This document shows positions 9,522-21,370 of a stretch of 64,000 bases of DNA, one piece after another; positions within the stretch are counted from its first letter, which is position 1, and each line of letters opens with the position of its first letter. This DNA comes from Bryum argenteum. Taxonomy: Eukaryota > Streptophyta > Bryopsida > Bryales > Bryaceae. The stretch spans positions 6,828,345-6,892,344 of the forward strand of contig CM073326.1 in assembly GCA_037043015.1 (NCBI GenBank), given 5' to 3'. A program made the translations under genes and the position numbers. The notes beneath the pieces were generated by a model. It was not told where the DNA came from and ran no database searches. It was given only the letters and a program-made list of their open reading frames with translations.

Positions 9522-11720
9522 CCAAATGAGAAAATAATAGAATTTGGAAATGAGTGCATGCGTATAAGTTGATGTATTCAAAGAAACTGGAAGTCATGCT
9601 GCCAGAGAGATACAGTAAGTGACGAACCTGGAAACCTTATAATGGACGGATGATTTCTATCATAAACCAGGAGGTCAGGGCATGACGTTGACAGACACCC
9701 AGAGTCATATGCTTACAGTCTCACACAATCAGAACAAGCTGGCTGAAAGTAGAATCGTGCATGTGAGACAACTCATTTATTGGTTTCATCTGACAGTTGT
9801 ATGTGGATCCGTATCTGTCTCAGAGAGTACAAAGTTTTTACGAGACATGTAACGGATTGATATTGCAACAATAATTTTGTTTCATTGCAACAATTCGAGT
9901 AGATTTTGTGAAAGGACAAACTACGATGATTATATTCAGTAACTGAATCGGTCGTAGTCTGTGAGTGAAGTGGTCGTATTCAGCGAGTGAAGTAGTCATA
10001 TTCAGTAAGTGAAATGGTCGTATTCAGGAAGTGAAAAGGAACTTTTTATAGGATGTATTATGGGCTGAAAATAATGTTGATGTTTGTAAAAGCTTAAGAA
10101 TGAAGTATTTGATCAAGTTGTAGCTTATTGACACAGGTGGTGGTGCAAGACTAATCTGATCGAGAATGCAATGTGTTATTGTACCTTTTTGATGTCAAGT
10201 ATTGGAAAGATACCATTATTGGACTAAATTCCAACCCATTTTTGATGTGGGCTACAGTTTGTTTTAAGGTATTAGTTGTTCATGGAGATTTTGTATTTTA
10301 GAAATATACATAAGAAGGATTTTTAGGCCAATGAGAATGGAGCACCATTTGCCCCCTAGTCCTGTGGAGATATGGACTCCTAAACACATCCTTTGTCCAT
10401 GGACCCCAAACCACTTACCAAGCTAAGCATTTGGTGACTTGTTCTACAACTCGTTGTGAACTGATGGCTTGTTTAAACCATAACTTTAATGCACTAACTA
10501 GAACCTAAGGGCATTCTTGGGCCCACTAGATACACAAGCTGGGGCTGGCCGGAGAGCGGGCCGGATTCAATGGCCTGAGTTTGGGCCCAAGTTGGGGAGT
10601 TCGAGTAGAGTAAACTTTGTCCCAATTGCATCACTAAGGCCCGAACATTTTGGCGTCAAAACAGTGCCACATAGGATGCCACATAGGATCAATTGAAGTT
10701 CCTATGGGGCCATAGAATAAAGCCCTTGGGCGTGATTTGAAAAAATCGAGCCATCAAATTGGTTGAAATGTGAAGAATTGGGGCCGACCCTTAATCGAGC
10801 CCCAAGTGTAAGTTGGCCCTTAATCAACTTGCTAAAAGGGGAAGATCGGCTATATTTAAAAAGACAAAGTAAATTTTCCTTTCCCATTGGATTGGTTATT
10901 TGACTTGCTACCTTTGGCGGCTTGCCAAAGAGAAAGCCCCGGCCTACCACATCCCTTCTACTAACCCATCCAAGTCCCACGCAGACGCATAATCTACTCC
11001 AAGCTAACTTGACTTTTGGGAGATTTCATCCCATCATTTGGGAAAACCTCAAATACTCTGGACGTTTGAATTTCAAGTACTTTTGAGGTTTTTTCATAAT
11101 GCGATAGAAGGCAGAGGGTTATTTATCCAAGTCTAGAAATGAGTGTAGATTTAAAAGGTGCTACATTTTGCAACCCCCCCTCAGTCTTTTGTTACATCTA
11201 GCAAGTCCATTGAGAATACCCTAAATCTTATTTGAGAAAGAAGTGTACTTTTAATACCTTGAAAAGTTCGCATTCAACAATGCAACCTAGGTGTGATATT
11301 ATAATGGGAGGAGGCGTGACATTATGGAGACAAGGAGGCACAAACACATTCTAGTGCATATTCAATACACAACTGTTGAATGCACCAGCTGCAAATTTGA
11401 AACATTTCCTAGGCTGATTAAAATAGCAAATTCTACCACAAAATCGGCACTTTCATTTTGATCAATGGATTTGTATTTGAGAGCGTGATTCAATTTGTCG
11501 AAGGAATTCCTAAATCATGCACAAATCTGCCGCCGTTGCCTTCAACGCTCTGAATGCGGAAGATTTTGCACCGTTTGCGGTCATAGGTCTTGCCCTCAGA
11601 GCTCACCCAAAGACTTTGTTATGTTGCAATCTTCCAGATCCAGACCATTCTCTAGTACAAAATCACAGTCCACATCCCATGGAGTTTCAAACCTATTATT
11701 AGGTTTGAGGACCACACTCC
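9522..11720. other. intergenic downstream of HUS1, repeat-bearing
   Basis: The HUS1 3' UTR is followed by AT-rich DNA. Near 10480-11000 there is GC-richer sequence with phrases such as AAAGCCCTTGGG and GGGGCC that recur at 14090-14480, suggesting a dispersed repeat whose ends I could not define. A 13-bp direct repeat (GTGCCACATAGGA) lies near 10665-10690. No ORF here looks like protein. Confidence 0.5.
9940..10037. repeat. short tandem repeat, about 27-bp unit, four copies
   Basis: Diverged copies of a unit containing GGTCGTATTCAG and AGTGAAGT follow each other four times. Confidence 0.8.
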
Positions 11721-11935
11721 ACTAAATTTGATAATTAGTGTTAGATTATTATAAGATTTGAAAATGCTATAATTTTTTACTTTTGTTTAAAAAAAAATAC
11801 CAAGAGCATTGATTTTGATACTATATAAGGACCCCCATCTTGGCCAATATAGTGGGTGAAATTATTGAACAACAGTAAGAACTTATAACATGTTTCTGTA
11901 AATTAGCGTATATAACACTAATTATCAAATTTAGT
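11721..11935. mobile_element. 215-bp MITE with perfect 23-bp TIRs
   Basis: The left end ACTAAATTTGATAATTAGTG (plus TTA) is exactly reverse-complemented at 11913-11935. The interior is AT-rich with an A-run and no coding potential. I see no convincing target duplication, so the superfamily is open. The inner part of the TIR (TAATTAGTGTTA) also occurs in the TIR of the 34042-34354 element. Confidence 0.75.
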
Positions 11936-12789
11936 ATAGCAGTTTATTGTAAAACATGACACTTTGTGAATCTCAAAGTAAGTATCTATATTTGCAAAAG
12001 ATCTCGATACTCTTCAAAAGACCCTGTTCCATACATATTTGCTAAAAGGGCAGTTTCGGGCATCTTCACTCCTCAGAACCACTTTTCTAAGTGTATAATT
12101 AAACCTGGTCTTTATATATCAGAATTGCTATAATAGTAAAATTCCACTGTGGAAAAAATCTGGGTATAATTTACCGCTGGGAATCAAATTAGCAACAGAT
12201 ATTGCTCATAAAATATGATATTTCCACAGGATAACAATGTGATTCTGTTCCTTCTCGGAAAGGAATGCAATATAAAAGGCTGATGTAAGGGTTATAAAAG
12301 ATATATGCATCAAATTCTCACACCTAAGTAGTTGGAGTACTCCCCCAAAAAGAAATGGCACAAGATACATGCCTGACCTAATTAGGCGTGGACAGGTATT
12401 TACTAGTATAATTAAGTCTCAAGAAAAAAGAATAAAGTGCTAAATAGAACTATACCATGCATGGTATATTACCTCAATGAATTTTTTACCAAATGGAAGG
12501 TAGAGGTTTGTCACTTTACGGAAGTGTATTTCTTTTGAAAAAGTTGTGTACGTTTTGTATTTGAAGATTTGATGTGTATCGTAATATTGATTGCATTCAA
12601 GTGTGAGGATAATAAAAACATGAAAGTTAATTAGTTAGTGATTTGTCCAAATCATAAGGAAGTTGTGGATGGTCCCTTTTTGATGAAGGGTAGCATATAG
12701 CGTGATAGCATATCTCTTGCAACCACGTTGTATGTCCGTTATGTTTGCATTTACAACCACATGTGTATAGGTTGTCTACATGCCCATCC
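11936..12789. other. intergenic, nothing recognised
   Basis: AT-rich sequence without a supportable gene, RNA or repeat boundary. Confidence 0.4.
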
Positions 12790-13015
12790 CATCGCGTTTG
12801 CAATTGCAACCACATTATTGTGGTTGCAATTGCGTGCATGCCTATCACAATTGCAATTGCAGCCACGTCCTAACGTGCCTATCGCGTTTGCCATTGCAAC
12901 CACGTCCTAACGTGCATATCGCATTTGCAATTATTGTGGTTGCAATTGCGTGCATGCCTATCACAATCACAGCTCCAGCCACGTTTAACATGTGCCTATC
13001 GCGTTTGCAATAGCA
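12790..13015. repeat. tandem repeat of about 110 bp with built-in hairpin
   Basis: Two to three diverged units contain CGCGTTTGCAATTGCAACC, GTGCATGCCTATCACAAT and CACGTCCTAACGTGC. A perfect 13-bp stem (CAATTGCAACCAC at 12801-12813 against 12820-12832) with a 6-base loop lies in the first unit. The ORFs through it are repeat artefacts. Confidence 0.8.
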
Positions 13016-15865
13016 ACTTTATTGAATGTTTCAGTCTATACTTTTTATCGCCTTTTATAAAGCATGGGGTTAAAAATCGCAATCCTATCATTCTCTTCTT
13101 ATATAGTCGTCGGTGATCTTTTCACGTTTTTTTTCCTCATGGTGTATTTGTTGCACCTGAAGTATTACAGTAGAGCTTGTATTGCGCTTTCACTCAATTA
13201 AAAGAGTCACTACACATCATTTTTTCCATGTTGGGTCTTGGATATGTTTCCTCTGAGGATGCTATAGACAATTTCGTTTTAGTAAACTTTCTTGTTCTTA
13301 TGTAGATTTGATTGTTCTTGTGTGACTTGGGATGGATTCGTGACATATTTTGTTGATTCATTCATGCGATTCATTTTTTTTTTTCTTTTGAGATTTAATT
13401 GTTTTTGTGTGACTTGCAACAGAGTAGAGTAGTGTTGTTTAGACCTATCATCCAAGTGGTTACTTCGTAACCAACATCGTCATTATATCCAGTTGTCCAC
13501 TCACAACCTCTTCCATGTAGATGCTATCGACATTATGTCAAGTCACGACCTCTTCCATGTAGATGTTCTAGAGCCTCGTTGGCTAGACACCACTCTACAC
13601 TGCCGACAATCTCCTCCACCTCTAGTTATCAGTTCTGCACTTCAGGCTGCCCCCGACAAATTCAATATCTAATTGCATGGGTAGGGTATGTTCGGCTGAT
13701 GACTCTTGGGAATCAGCAAGTCACCTGATGCGCCACATGGTTCAAGAATTTCATCATTTACATCCTAATGCCCCCATGCCACCCTTTAAACTTAAAAGGG
13801 AGGATAATAGTAGTATCATGACCTACCACTAGAGCTCTTAGAGGTTACGTAGAATTTGTCTATTTATTTTATATAGAAAGTATGCAGCTTTGTACTAAAC
13901 ATGTAATCCATACCTAGCTTGTGTTTTGTTGGTTCATTCTTGCCATTTTTATTTATTTTTTAATTGCTTTTTGTGGGTTAGAGATGCTTTACATGGGGAG
14001 TCAAGGTCTACAAATCTGCAAGCCAATTCACTCATACTTTGAGCCCAATTGTCTCCATGGGCCACTTCGGGAACACATTTAACATTTAGTAAGTGGGGGC
14101 CAGTTTCCCCATGTGTAAAGCCCTTGGGGCCGAATTCTAGAAGGAAGACAAGGCCATGGGGCCAATCTATATTGTTAACTATATTCCATGCTTTTTGATT
14201 TGTTCACATTTAAAGTATTTTAGTGAAATAATGATTTTGTACTGAAATCAAAAAACGGCCTCTAGGCCATGAAAGAGCCTTCCACTCTTGTATCTCCTGA
14301 CTTTTGGAACGCCGGATGTGTCATAACTTGTCCCCCATTATAGTATACTTTCATAAAATTGGCCTTGCCTCCCCATATAAAGCCCTTCGAACGAATTTCA
14401 AGAACTGAAACAATCACAAGAGAATTTGGCCATAAATTGGCTCGGTCAATGGCTTCGCCCCTCGTATAAAGCAACCCTTATATGTGACGTGTGATGAACT
14501 ATGGGCAAGTTACTGTTGTCTAGTTAATGCAATTTTTTTCTTATGGGGTCTTGGTTGATTCTGTTTAACTTACCTTAAACTAGTGGCACGTAGAAAGTGA
14601 GCTCTCAAACATTTAGGTGTAGTTCTCACAACCTAGTATGGTACGGGGACATTGGTATGTTAGGCATCTTACAAAACAAGAGTACCATATTTATCTTCTT
14701 TCGCCCATATATTCACCAACATTTTGCAACTCAACAATATATCACTCTTGAAGATTGATGTGCTACCCTTATTTATTTATTTTGAACCAATTATTGTATT
14801 AATAATTGCATACCGATACAAGATGAACCAAAGCACATTATGCCTAGCGCAAATATATTTGGAATTTTCCACATCTAGGTACTATCATGAAGAATCCCAT
14901 CTACCTAGCTCCTAGGTCTGAGCTGTGCTACCCTCATGATATTTCTAATACGATAGAGAATGATATGTATACACCAATTAAAAAAATTCTATAATCACAA
15001 AAGACCAACCTTCATTAAAATATTAGAAAAAGAGTTTGATAGTTATGATATAAAACGGTATGTGAAATTATGACTAAACCCAAATCCCAAAGGAAACGTT
15101 GACCCTGAATCAAGACAACTTGAATGCAATTGAGAATAGAGACAAATACAGAATATCCCTCAAGGGGCCTCCCTCCACAAAAGACTCCATAAATGCATAA
15201 CTGAACAGTTTACTACAGCCATCACCACTTCCATTAAATAATCATTATTAGGGCACTTTTAGTAACTTACTAAAGTTTCGCATCGACTTTTTCGCAGAAA
15301 GGCGCATTTCCAAGGAAATGGGCGCTTAGCTTTCTCCATCCTTACTTTTGCCTTTTTGATTCCCGTCGTCACCTTGTATGCCGCATTGCAAGACAAATGG
15401 AAGCTATGGCGAACTCGAGCTTTCTAAGATCGATCCGAGCTTTCAGCGGATGCTCTTTTTTCTTTCTGTCTCTAAGCGTGCGAGAATGAAGTGTGCCGGC
15501 ATCTGATTGGAATCATTAAGCAGCATTAATGGAAACGAACTGGAGGCGAGGAAATGATGAAGCTTATTAGTTTTGGTGTGTGCGGTCGTGCTCCTTTTCT
15601 TGCCTTTCTTGTTTGTTTCTTTCTTGCAGCGATGGAAGAGAATAACGTGCTTGTGTCAGTGTCATCATCGTGATGATGAGTTAGTCAACTTATTATTAAC
15701 GATCAGGCTCTGGCTCTGTTGTGGTTTTAAAGGATGATGACTTCTCGGAGGGATCCAGTTTAGTAAGAAATGTACGATTCCGAGTTCTTGAGGAGGATCG
15801 GACTCGGTTTTTGTGGCGGGTGAATAAATGTACTGAGAGTGAGCTTGGGGAGGAAAAAAAAAAAG
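13016..15865. other. intergenic plus SEC14-gene upstream region
   Basis: AT-rich DNA with T-runs near 13375. Positions 14090-14480 hold GC-richer phrases (CCATATAAAGCCCTT, GGGGCC) related to those at 10480-11000. From about 15240 the sequence becomes more balanced and should hold the promoter and leader of the SEC14-like gene. TTCTTTCTTGCAG at about 15618-15629 looks like an acceptor, so a leader intron is possible. A 13-codon upstream ORF (ATG 15632, TGA ending 15673) would lie in the leader if transcription starts before it. Confidence 0.45.
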
Positions 15866-18684
15866 ATGGAGCAGGAGCTGGCTCCAGAGTCGGATACTAA
15901 AGAGAAGCGGAAAGAAGTTCTGCAACTCGTTCAGAAAGAAGGTCTCTTAACCAAGAAAGAGGTACAATAGTAGCCATTTGGTGTCTCTGACTAGCTTTGC
16001 GTTTTTTGGAGAGATGTTCAAGGTTACCGAATTGCGAATGAGATTGCGCCGCATTGTGAGAATCGTACTAGCAAAGCAATGCCGTAGGCTTAATCGATGT
16101 ATTTTCTGCCGCAGTTGGAGTTTTGTGATGAAGCTTGCTTAGACCGGTTCTTAAAAGCTCGCGGCAATAGTGTGCGGAGGGCCGCGAGAATGTTACGAGC
16201 GACACTCAACTGGCGTGAGAAAATCGAAATTGGTAGGTGCTTCTTTCTGTTTAGAAGTCTTTTGATCTTTTGAGCTTGAATGTTAATTTTTCAGTAGATA
16301 ACCTAAAGCGTGTTGATGTACTTGAATCTACTTGCTTTGGCTGCCTGATAGTCACTATATACTGACTAATGCGAACAGTGTTCCGAATGCTAATAGTACA
16401 GTATTTCAAAAGAATGTAACATGCCCTAGCAAAGCGTTGAGACATATTGCACTCAAGCTTGATGCACTCTTTTAAACAGGGGGCTCTAACCGTTACCACG
16501 CTCACACATCAATTCACCCTTCATTGGATATTTATAAGAGATTATACTAAATAGAATGGACAGTGTGCTCGATTAGCATTTGTTTTGTGTGCGGAAGGTA
16601 ACTTTGAGATTCTGTGTGTTCAGGCTACATGATAGCGGATGAGTTTCCAGCTGACATAGCTGCGGGATCTGCGTATGTCGCTGGTCACGACGACGATGGG
16701 CGACCGGTCCTGGTAAGTCCCTGTTTGTTTCCCCTAGAATGCTGCATTCTGGTGTCAACATTCATACGTGAGCAGGATTTGTTTTGACTCAACAAGTTGG
16801 TTCATGATTCATCGGAGGAAGTTAGTCGCTGGTTCCCCTCGCGCGATGCATTCCTCCTTTTACTGTATCAGTCAGTACTTTCAGTGCAGGACTGCTGTAG
16901 AATCAAATAATAAATTTTTGAGTTACTTGTTTTGATGTTCTCTTAGTTTCTTGCGACTGTATTTGTTGTTGCATTTCCCCCACTTGCAGCACAATGCACG
17001 ATTCTTTATCTGCAAGTCTTTCCACAATTCCAAAGAAATGTGCACCCCTGCATCGGGTTAGGAGTGTTCTACTTTTATAGATCTGAGGGAACATCTGCTT
17101 ACTGCCGGTAATCATTTGCTAATTTCAACTTGTCTTTGTGAGCGCAGATCATCAAGAAAAAGCCAGATCACATTCTAAATCATACGCAGAAACAGTAAGC
17201 TCCTGTCTCTACGCTGCAAAAACGAAATTATGTCTATGAAGTTATAGTGATAGAATTAATGTAGGTCTGCTTTCTCCTTTCTCTTCCTTCGGTGCCGCAT
17301 TACTATGATAATGTGGCTGCCTGTATATTACATTGAAAGCTTTGTGACCTGAATGTTTAAGAGCATTTGCATGCTTGTTCTGAACAGATATCTTCGCTAT
17401 TTGATCTTCACAGTTGAGGTTGCACTAGCATCAATGACTCCGGGAGTTGATCAATGGGTGCTCATTTTTGATGCTCGAGGTTTGTGACCATCTTAGCGTT
17501 CTGCATTCACCAGCTGAGAATCACCTGCTTGTAAATCTGATTTGGGGATTACTGCTAGCTCTAATAATGCTCGTCTTGGCTATACTTTACAGGGTATTCA
17601 AAGACCAGTGCTCCATCACCGAGTGGCATTTTGACAACTTTGAAGATACTGTCTGATCATTACCCAGAGAGGCTGGCGAAGGCTTTCATTGTAGATGCGT
17701 CTTCCATGTTCTATCACGTCTGGAAGGTGAGATGGCGTTTCGAGATGGTGGCTTTATTCGAGATTTTGACTGCGGAATGCTCATTTGTCTTTCGTTTTTC
17801 CAGGGAATGTGCACTTTTGTTGATCACCCCACGAGAGGCAAGTTGCATTTCGCGTACACAAGGGATTACAGAGCTAAATCACTATCCGGCTCAAAAGCCC
17901 TTCCGTTATCTCCCTCCTCTGACCATACTCCACGAAGACCGTCAAATGCTTTCGCCGACGACTTGTACCCAATCTCTCCAGGAACAACAGGTCTCTATCT
18001 CAACTTAGATTGCAAAGAGATTCTCTTTTTGCTGCATCCTTGACGATGTAATATTCTTTTGCAGACCGGAATGATGTTTCATTGCCGACACTATACGATG
18101 CAAGTCCACTAAAAAGCGACACTCTTGGCAAGCTATCAGATGGCCCGGAGCTAATACATGGTGTGCGAACAAGATCATTTTCGTTCTCATCGGTAATGAC
18201 GATGTCGTATACAGCGCCTGAGCCACGAGAGGGCGAATCGTCTAGTTTCAGGAAGGAAAAACCTGATGAAGAAGAGATAGAGGACGAAGAAGAAGAGCCC
18301 GAAGTTGTGGTGACTTCGTCTGTGAGATCCAAACCCATTCGAGGACCCTGGGATGGGCTCGTTTCAATTTTCCACTCGCAGAAGAAGGATCATAAGGAGG
18401 AATATAAGAAGCATCCTTCCCGAAAAGAGGACTCAGTAGCAGCAGCAGTAGAGGTCAAGAAACATCCTTCCCGAAAGGAGGAACCATTATCAATAGAGGT
18501 GGAGCCGTTGAAGAAAGATGAAACACACAAGAGCCATCCTAAAGCTGCAGATTCTTTTCGGCCTTACTTAAGTTTCGTTCAGGAACCTTACAGTGAAGCA
18601 TCTTACAGGGCTCTGATGAAGCCTCCCCTTGGTGGGTTGGCCATGATAATATCTACGGAAATGAAACGCATGGACAGCTTTTAA
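15866..18684 (+). CDS. SEC14-like protein (CRAL-TRIO domain), eight exons
   Basis: Exons: 15866-15961, 16115-16232, 16624-16712, 17148-17194, 17388-17479, 17593-17726, 17804-17990, 18065-18684, giving 460 residues. Residues 33-71 form the CRAL-TRIO N-terminal helices (CLDRFLKARGNSVRRAARML, then RATLNWRE). Residues 85-215 form the lipid-binding CRAL-TRIO fold, with WVLIFDARGYS, LKILSDHYPERL and AFIVDASSMFYHVWK. The family binds and exchanges lipids, typically phosphatidylinositol or phosphatidylcholine, at membranes. The last 200 residues are predicted disordered: an acidic run (EEEIEDEEEEPE, about 310) and two KKHPSRKE repeats, then a conserved-looking LSFVQEPYSEASYRAL tail. There is no GOLD domain, so it is not a patellin. 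It is convergent with the ML-domain gene 697 bp away. The ligand cannot be told from sequence. Confidence 0.93.
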
Positions 18685-19381
18685 ATCTTAGCTCGGTAGA
18701 CCAGCGTTCCATTTCGCAACATGCAGTTTAGATTGTGTACATTTAGATGGAAACGAAACCTTACAACAGAGGCACGAGCAGGTCCATGGCGTATTTGGAA
18801 CTTTTTCCGAAACCGGAACCGATTGATGCTTCTGGCATTGTCAGTCATTGAGTAGATTTTAGAGCTAGGGCAGGGATTCTTAGTTAGAAGGACCAGCAAC
18901 CTTTCTCAACTCCCCTTTACTACTGACGGACAGAGAGGAGGTGATTGATGCGCAGTTTTACAAGAGCATCACAACTTACATGGTCTTTTCATTATTTTTA
19001 ACGCAGAAGTTAGCTGTTATTTCAGTATTAAAAGAAATTTCATGACAGTTCCATTATGCTTATGACTGGTCCAAAAAGCCACTACACCCACCCTTTATTA
19101 CATTGAATCTAAATGATCATTACCTGTCATGCGAACATAATCAGGAACTACCATTAAAAGCTTAAATACGCAAAGTCAGTAGCTTCAAATACAACAATGC
19201 TTTACAACGTATTTATGTATAGAAACAAAAGACACTCATAAGTACATATGAGTATACAACTTATTTATATGTAGAAACAGAAAAACAATCATAGGTACAC
19301 ATGAGTATCTCCTGTAACCTGAACAAGCATTACTTATGCCACAAAGTGATGATAATAATGATAATGAGTCATTTAACACTC
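18685..19381. other. 3' regions of the convergent SEC14-like and ML-domain genes
   Basis: The two stop codons face each other with 697 bp between them, which should hold both 3' UTRs. Positions 19200-19300 contain an imperfect duplication of TATGTAGAAACA-type sequence. No other gene is seen. Confidence 0.5.
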
Positions 19382-20875
19382 TTAAGTGTGAGCCACGGCT
19401 GCTTCCTTCTTGTGCATTTTGATTGGGTTGAAGCTCTCCTTCTCAGCATTTCTTCTCCAGACGATGCTGAAGTTGATGTTGGCACAAGCCAGCTGATCAC
19501 CTTCCTCACCCTCAAACAAAAGCTTGATCTTGTAGCTCCCCTGTGAATAAAACCAACAAACAAAAGCGGCTCATACTCTTCAATATCTCTCGATTATGAA
19601 AAAGGAAGAAAGGACCAGATCTCCGTCTTGGCTCAATGTACTGTTATCTCTTCTACGTAACCCGAAATGGGAAGAAAGGTGAAGAAAGGTGAAGAGAGGG
19701 CTCACCGGAGGTGTGATGCCAGGAAGAACTTGTTTGTTAGTGAGAACAAACTCGCCGGGCTTGATAGGACACTGCACTTTCTCGCAAAGATCAATCTTCT
19801 CGGAATGCACCGTCACGCCGTGAAAGGAGACACTCACCACCACCGTCCCCTCCGTCATCTCCTTGTCTGCCACCACCACCACCACCCAAAATCATCACAT
19901 GGATCCAAGGAATATGCATACTAATACTGCAAACACTTCGATGAGTGAGTGAAGGCCGCGTGAACCTGTGTAAGCGGGGACCTTGATCTCCATCTCATCT
20001 CCACTGACAACAGGGTCAGGGTTTATAGTCACATTCTTCACCACCACATCGTAATTCGCTTTCTTATCTGCACACCAAATGTCAATAACACTCTTGTTAG
20101 AAGGCTCTATATGTTGGCATTATACAAGAGAACATCGTTTTTATAGATTCAAAACCCGCACTATAACACACATCGCATGTCAGTCTTCGAGAAGGAGATT
20201 GCTCAACAATAACAATCTGAACGTTCTTTCTGAATGAAACTGAAGGAGTGAGCATGTGATAATCTTCAAAATCTACGTTTCATGATATGAAACTGAGTGA
20301 GGCACTCTAAGAAATTATGCATGTGATGATCCTTTCGAAGCAGTAATTCATTACACTGACCACCTCTCCGGCAGGCTCAGAGAAGAGGTATATGAAATCT
20401 TATTTTAGAATCATTCAAGCCTAGTGTCAGTCAAGAGCATGAGAGAAAAGCGCAGTGAAAACGAGAGTAGGAAGTCATTGAAGGCTCAAAAACAATGAAG
20501 TTCTAGACAATATCAGCAATCACACTGAACTCTCTATTGCTTTCGGAAACTCAACGCATATGTTTGTGAGCAGAAGTTGAAGACACCAGTCTAATCTCTA
20601 ATCAAGAGTGCTGCTATCAGGAGCAACATGTGATCTTATAAGCCGAGGTTGATGAGACAGAAGCAACAAGTCGAGAGGTGGCACGCGAAGAAACGATGGT
20701 AATTCGAAACAATCGGACCACTTATCGAGACATTAAAGAAACCCTAGAGCGAAGCTGAAAGCTTACCGCAGAGATGCCACTCGCTAGGTTTGGGAGGAAA
20801 CAGAGCGCCAACCGAAAGCGCAAATGAAGAAACGCAAATGAGCAGCGATAACACCAAAGCACCCGCCATCGCCAT
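19382..20875 (-). CDS. ML-domain (MD-2-related, NPC2-like) lipid-transfer protein, four exons
   Basis: Minus-strand exons: 20875-20767, 20067-19966, 19866-19706, 19540-19382, giving 176 residues. Residues 1-23 are a clear signal peptide (MAMAGALVLSLLICVSSFAL). The mature part follows the plant phosphatidylglycerol/phosphatidylinositol transfer pattern: a cysteine at 36 before DKKANYDV, VTINPDPVVSGDE, DLCEKVQCPIKPGEFVL with C98 and C103, LPGITPPGSYKIKL, and C143 in LACANINF. Four mature cysteines fit two disulfides (98-103 and 36-143 by analogy). The fold is a beta-sandwich that holds one lipid in its core, and the protein should act in the secretory pathway, vacuole or outside the cell. The start is the first of two nearby ATGs. 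It is divergent from the SDR gene and convergent with the SEC14-like gene. The exact ligand is unknown. Confidence 0.93.
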
Positions 20876-21370
20876 CCCTCGAGAACCTTGGATCACAAAC
20901 AAACTGGCAGACACAACAACAACTCTATCTTACTTTCACTATCTCACTTTCACAATAATGTAGTCGCGTACACGTCACACCCCTGATGGCAACCAGGGCG
21001 GGGGCGGGCACAAGATAGGCAGGAGCAATTTCAAATTGATCGTTCCCAGTAAGCCACTGCTCTGATCAGGGTTGAAGCTAGATCGATAAGCTCAATCGTT
21101 GTTTGTTGAATATTGCTATTGTCGGTGTCGGCGATCTTTTACATTCCTTTGCAAGTTCCGGCCGGCAACGAAGGGTTTTCTAGAACACTTTTATAATCTG
21201 TTTTTAGCAATTTAATAATCTTCGCTGAGGGAGAGGAAGTTTCGGAGCGTGCATGCCTTCACTGTTGCTTTCTATTTTGTGGGGTTATTGATTCCAATCG
21301 CATGTTCGATTTGAATCTTTGCATGCTCTATTTTGTGGGGTGATTGTTCGCATCTGAATATCTGCTTAGC
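20876..21370. promoter_or_regulatory. shared divergent promoter region of the ML-domain and SDR genes
   Basis: The ML-domain gene (minus) and the SDR gene (plus) start head-to-head 495 bp apart, so this stretch must hold both promoters and leaders. A GC-rich patch (GGGCGGGGGCGGGCAC) lies at about 20998-21013, and a TATTTTGTGGGG phrase occurs twice (about 21273 and 21330). I see no clear TATA box placed for either gene. Confidence 0.5.

Noticed and set aside
11495..11725. 76-codon ORF near 11.5 kb
   Set aside because: Cysteine-containing but with no recognisable finger spacing, and two overlapping frames of equal quality; runs into the MITE at 11721.
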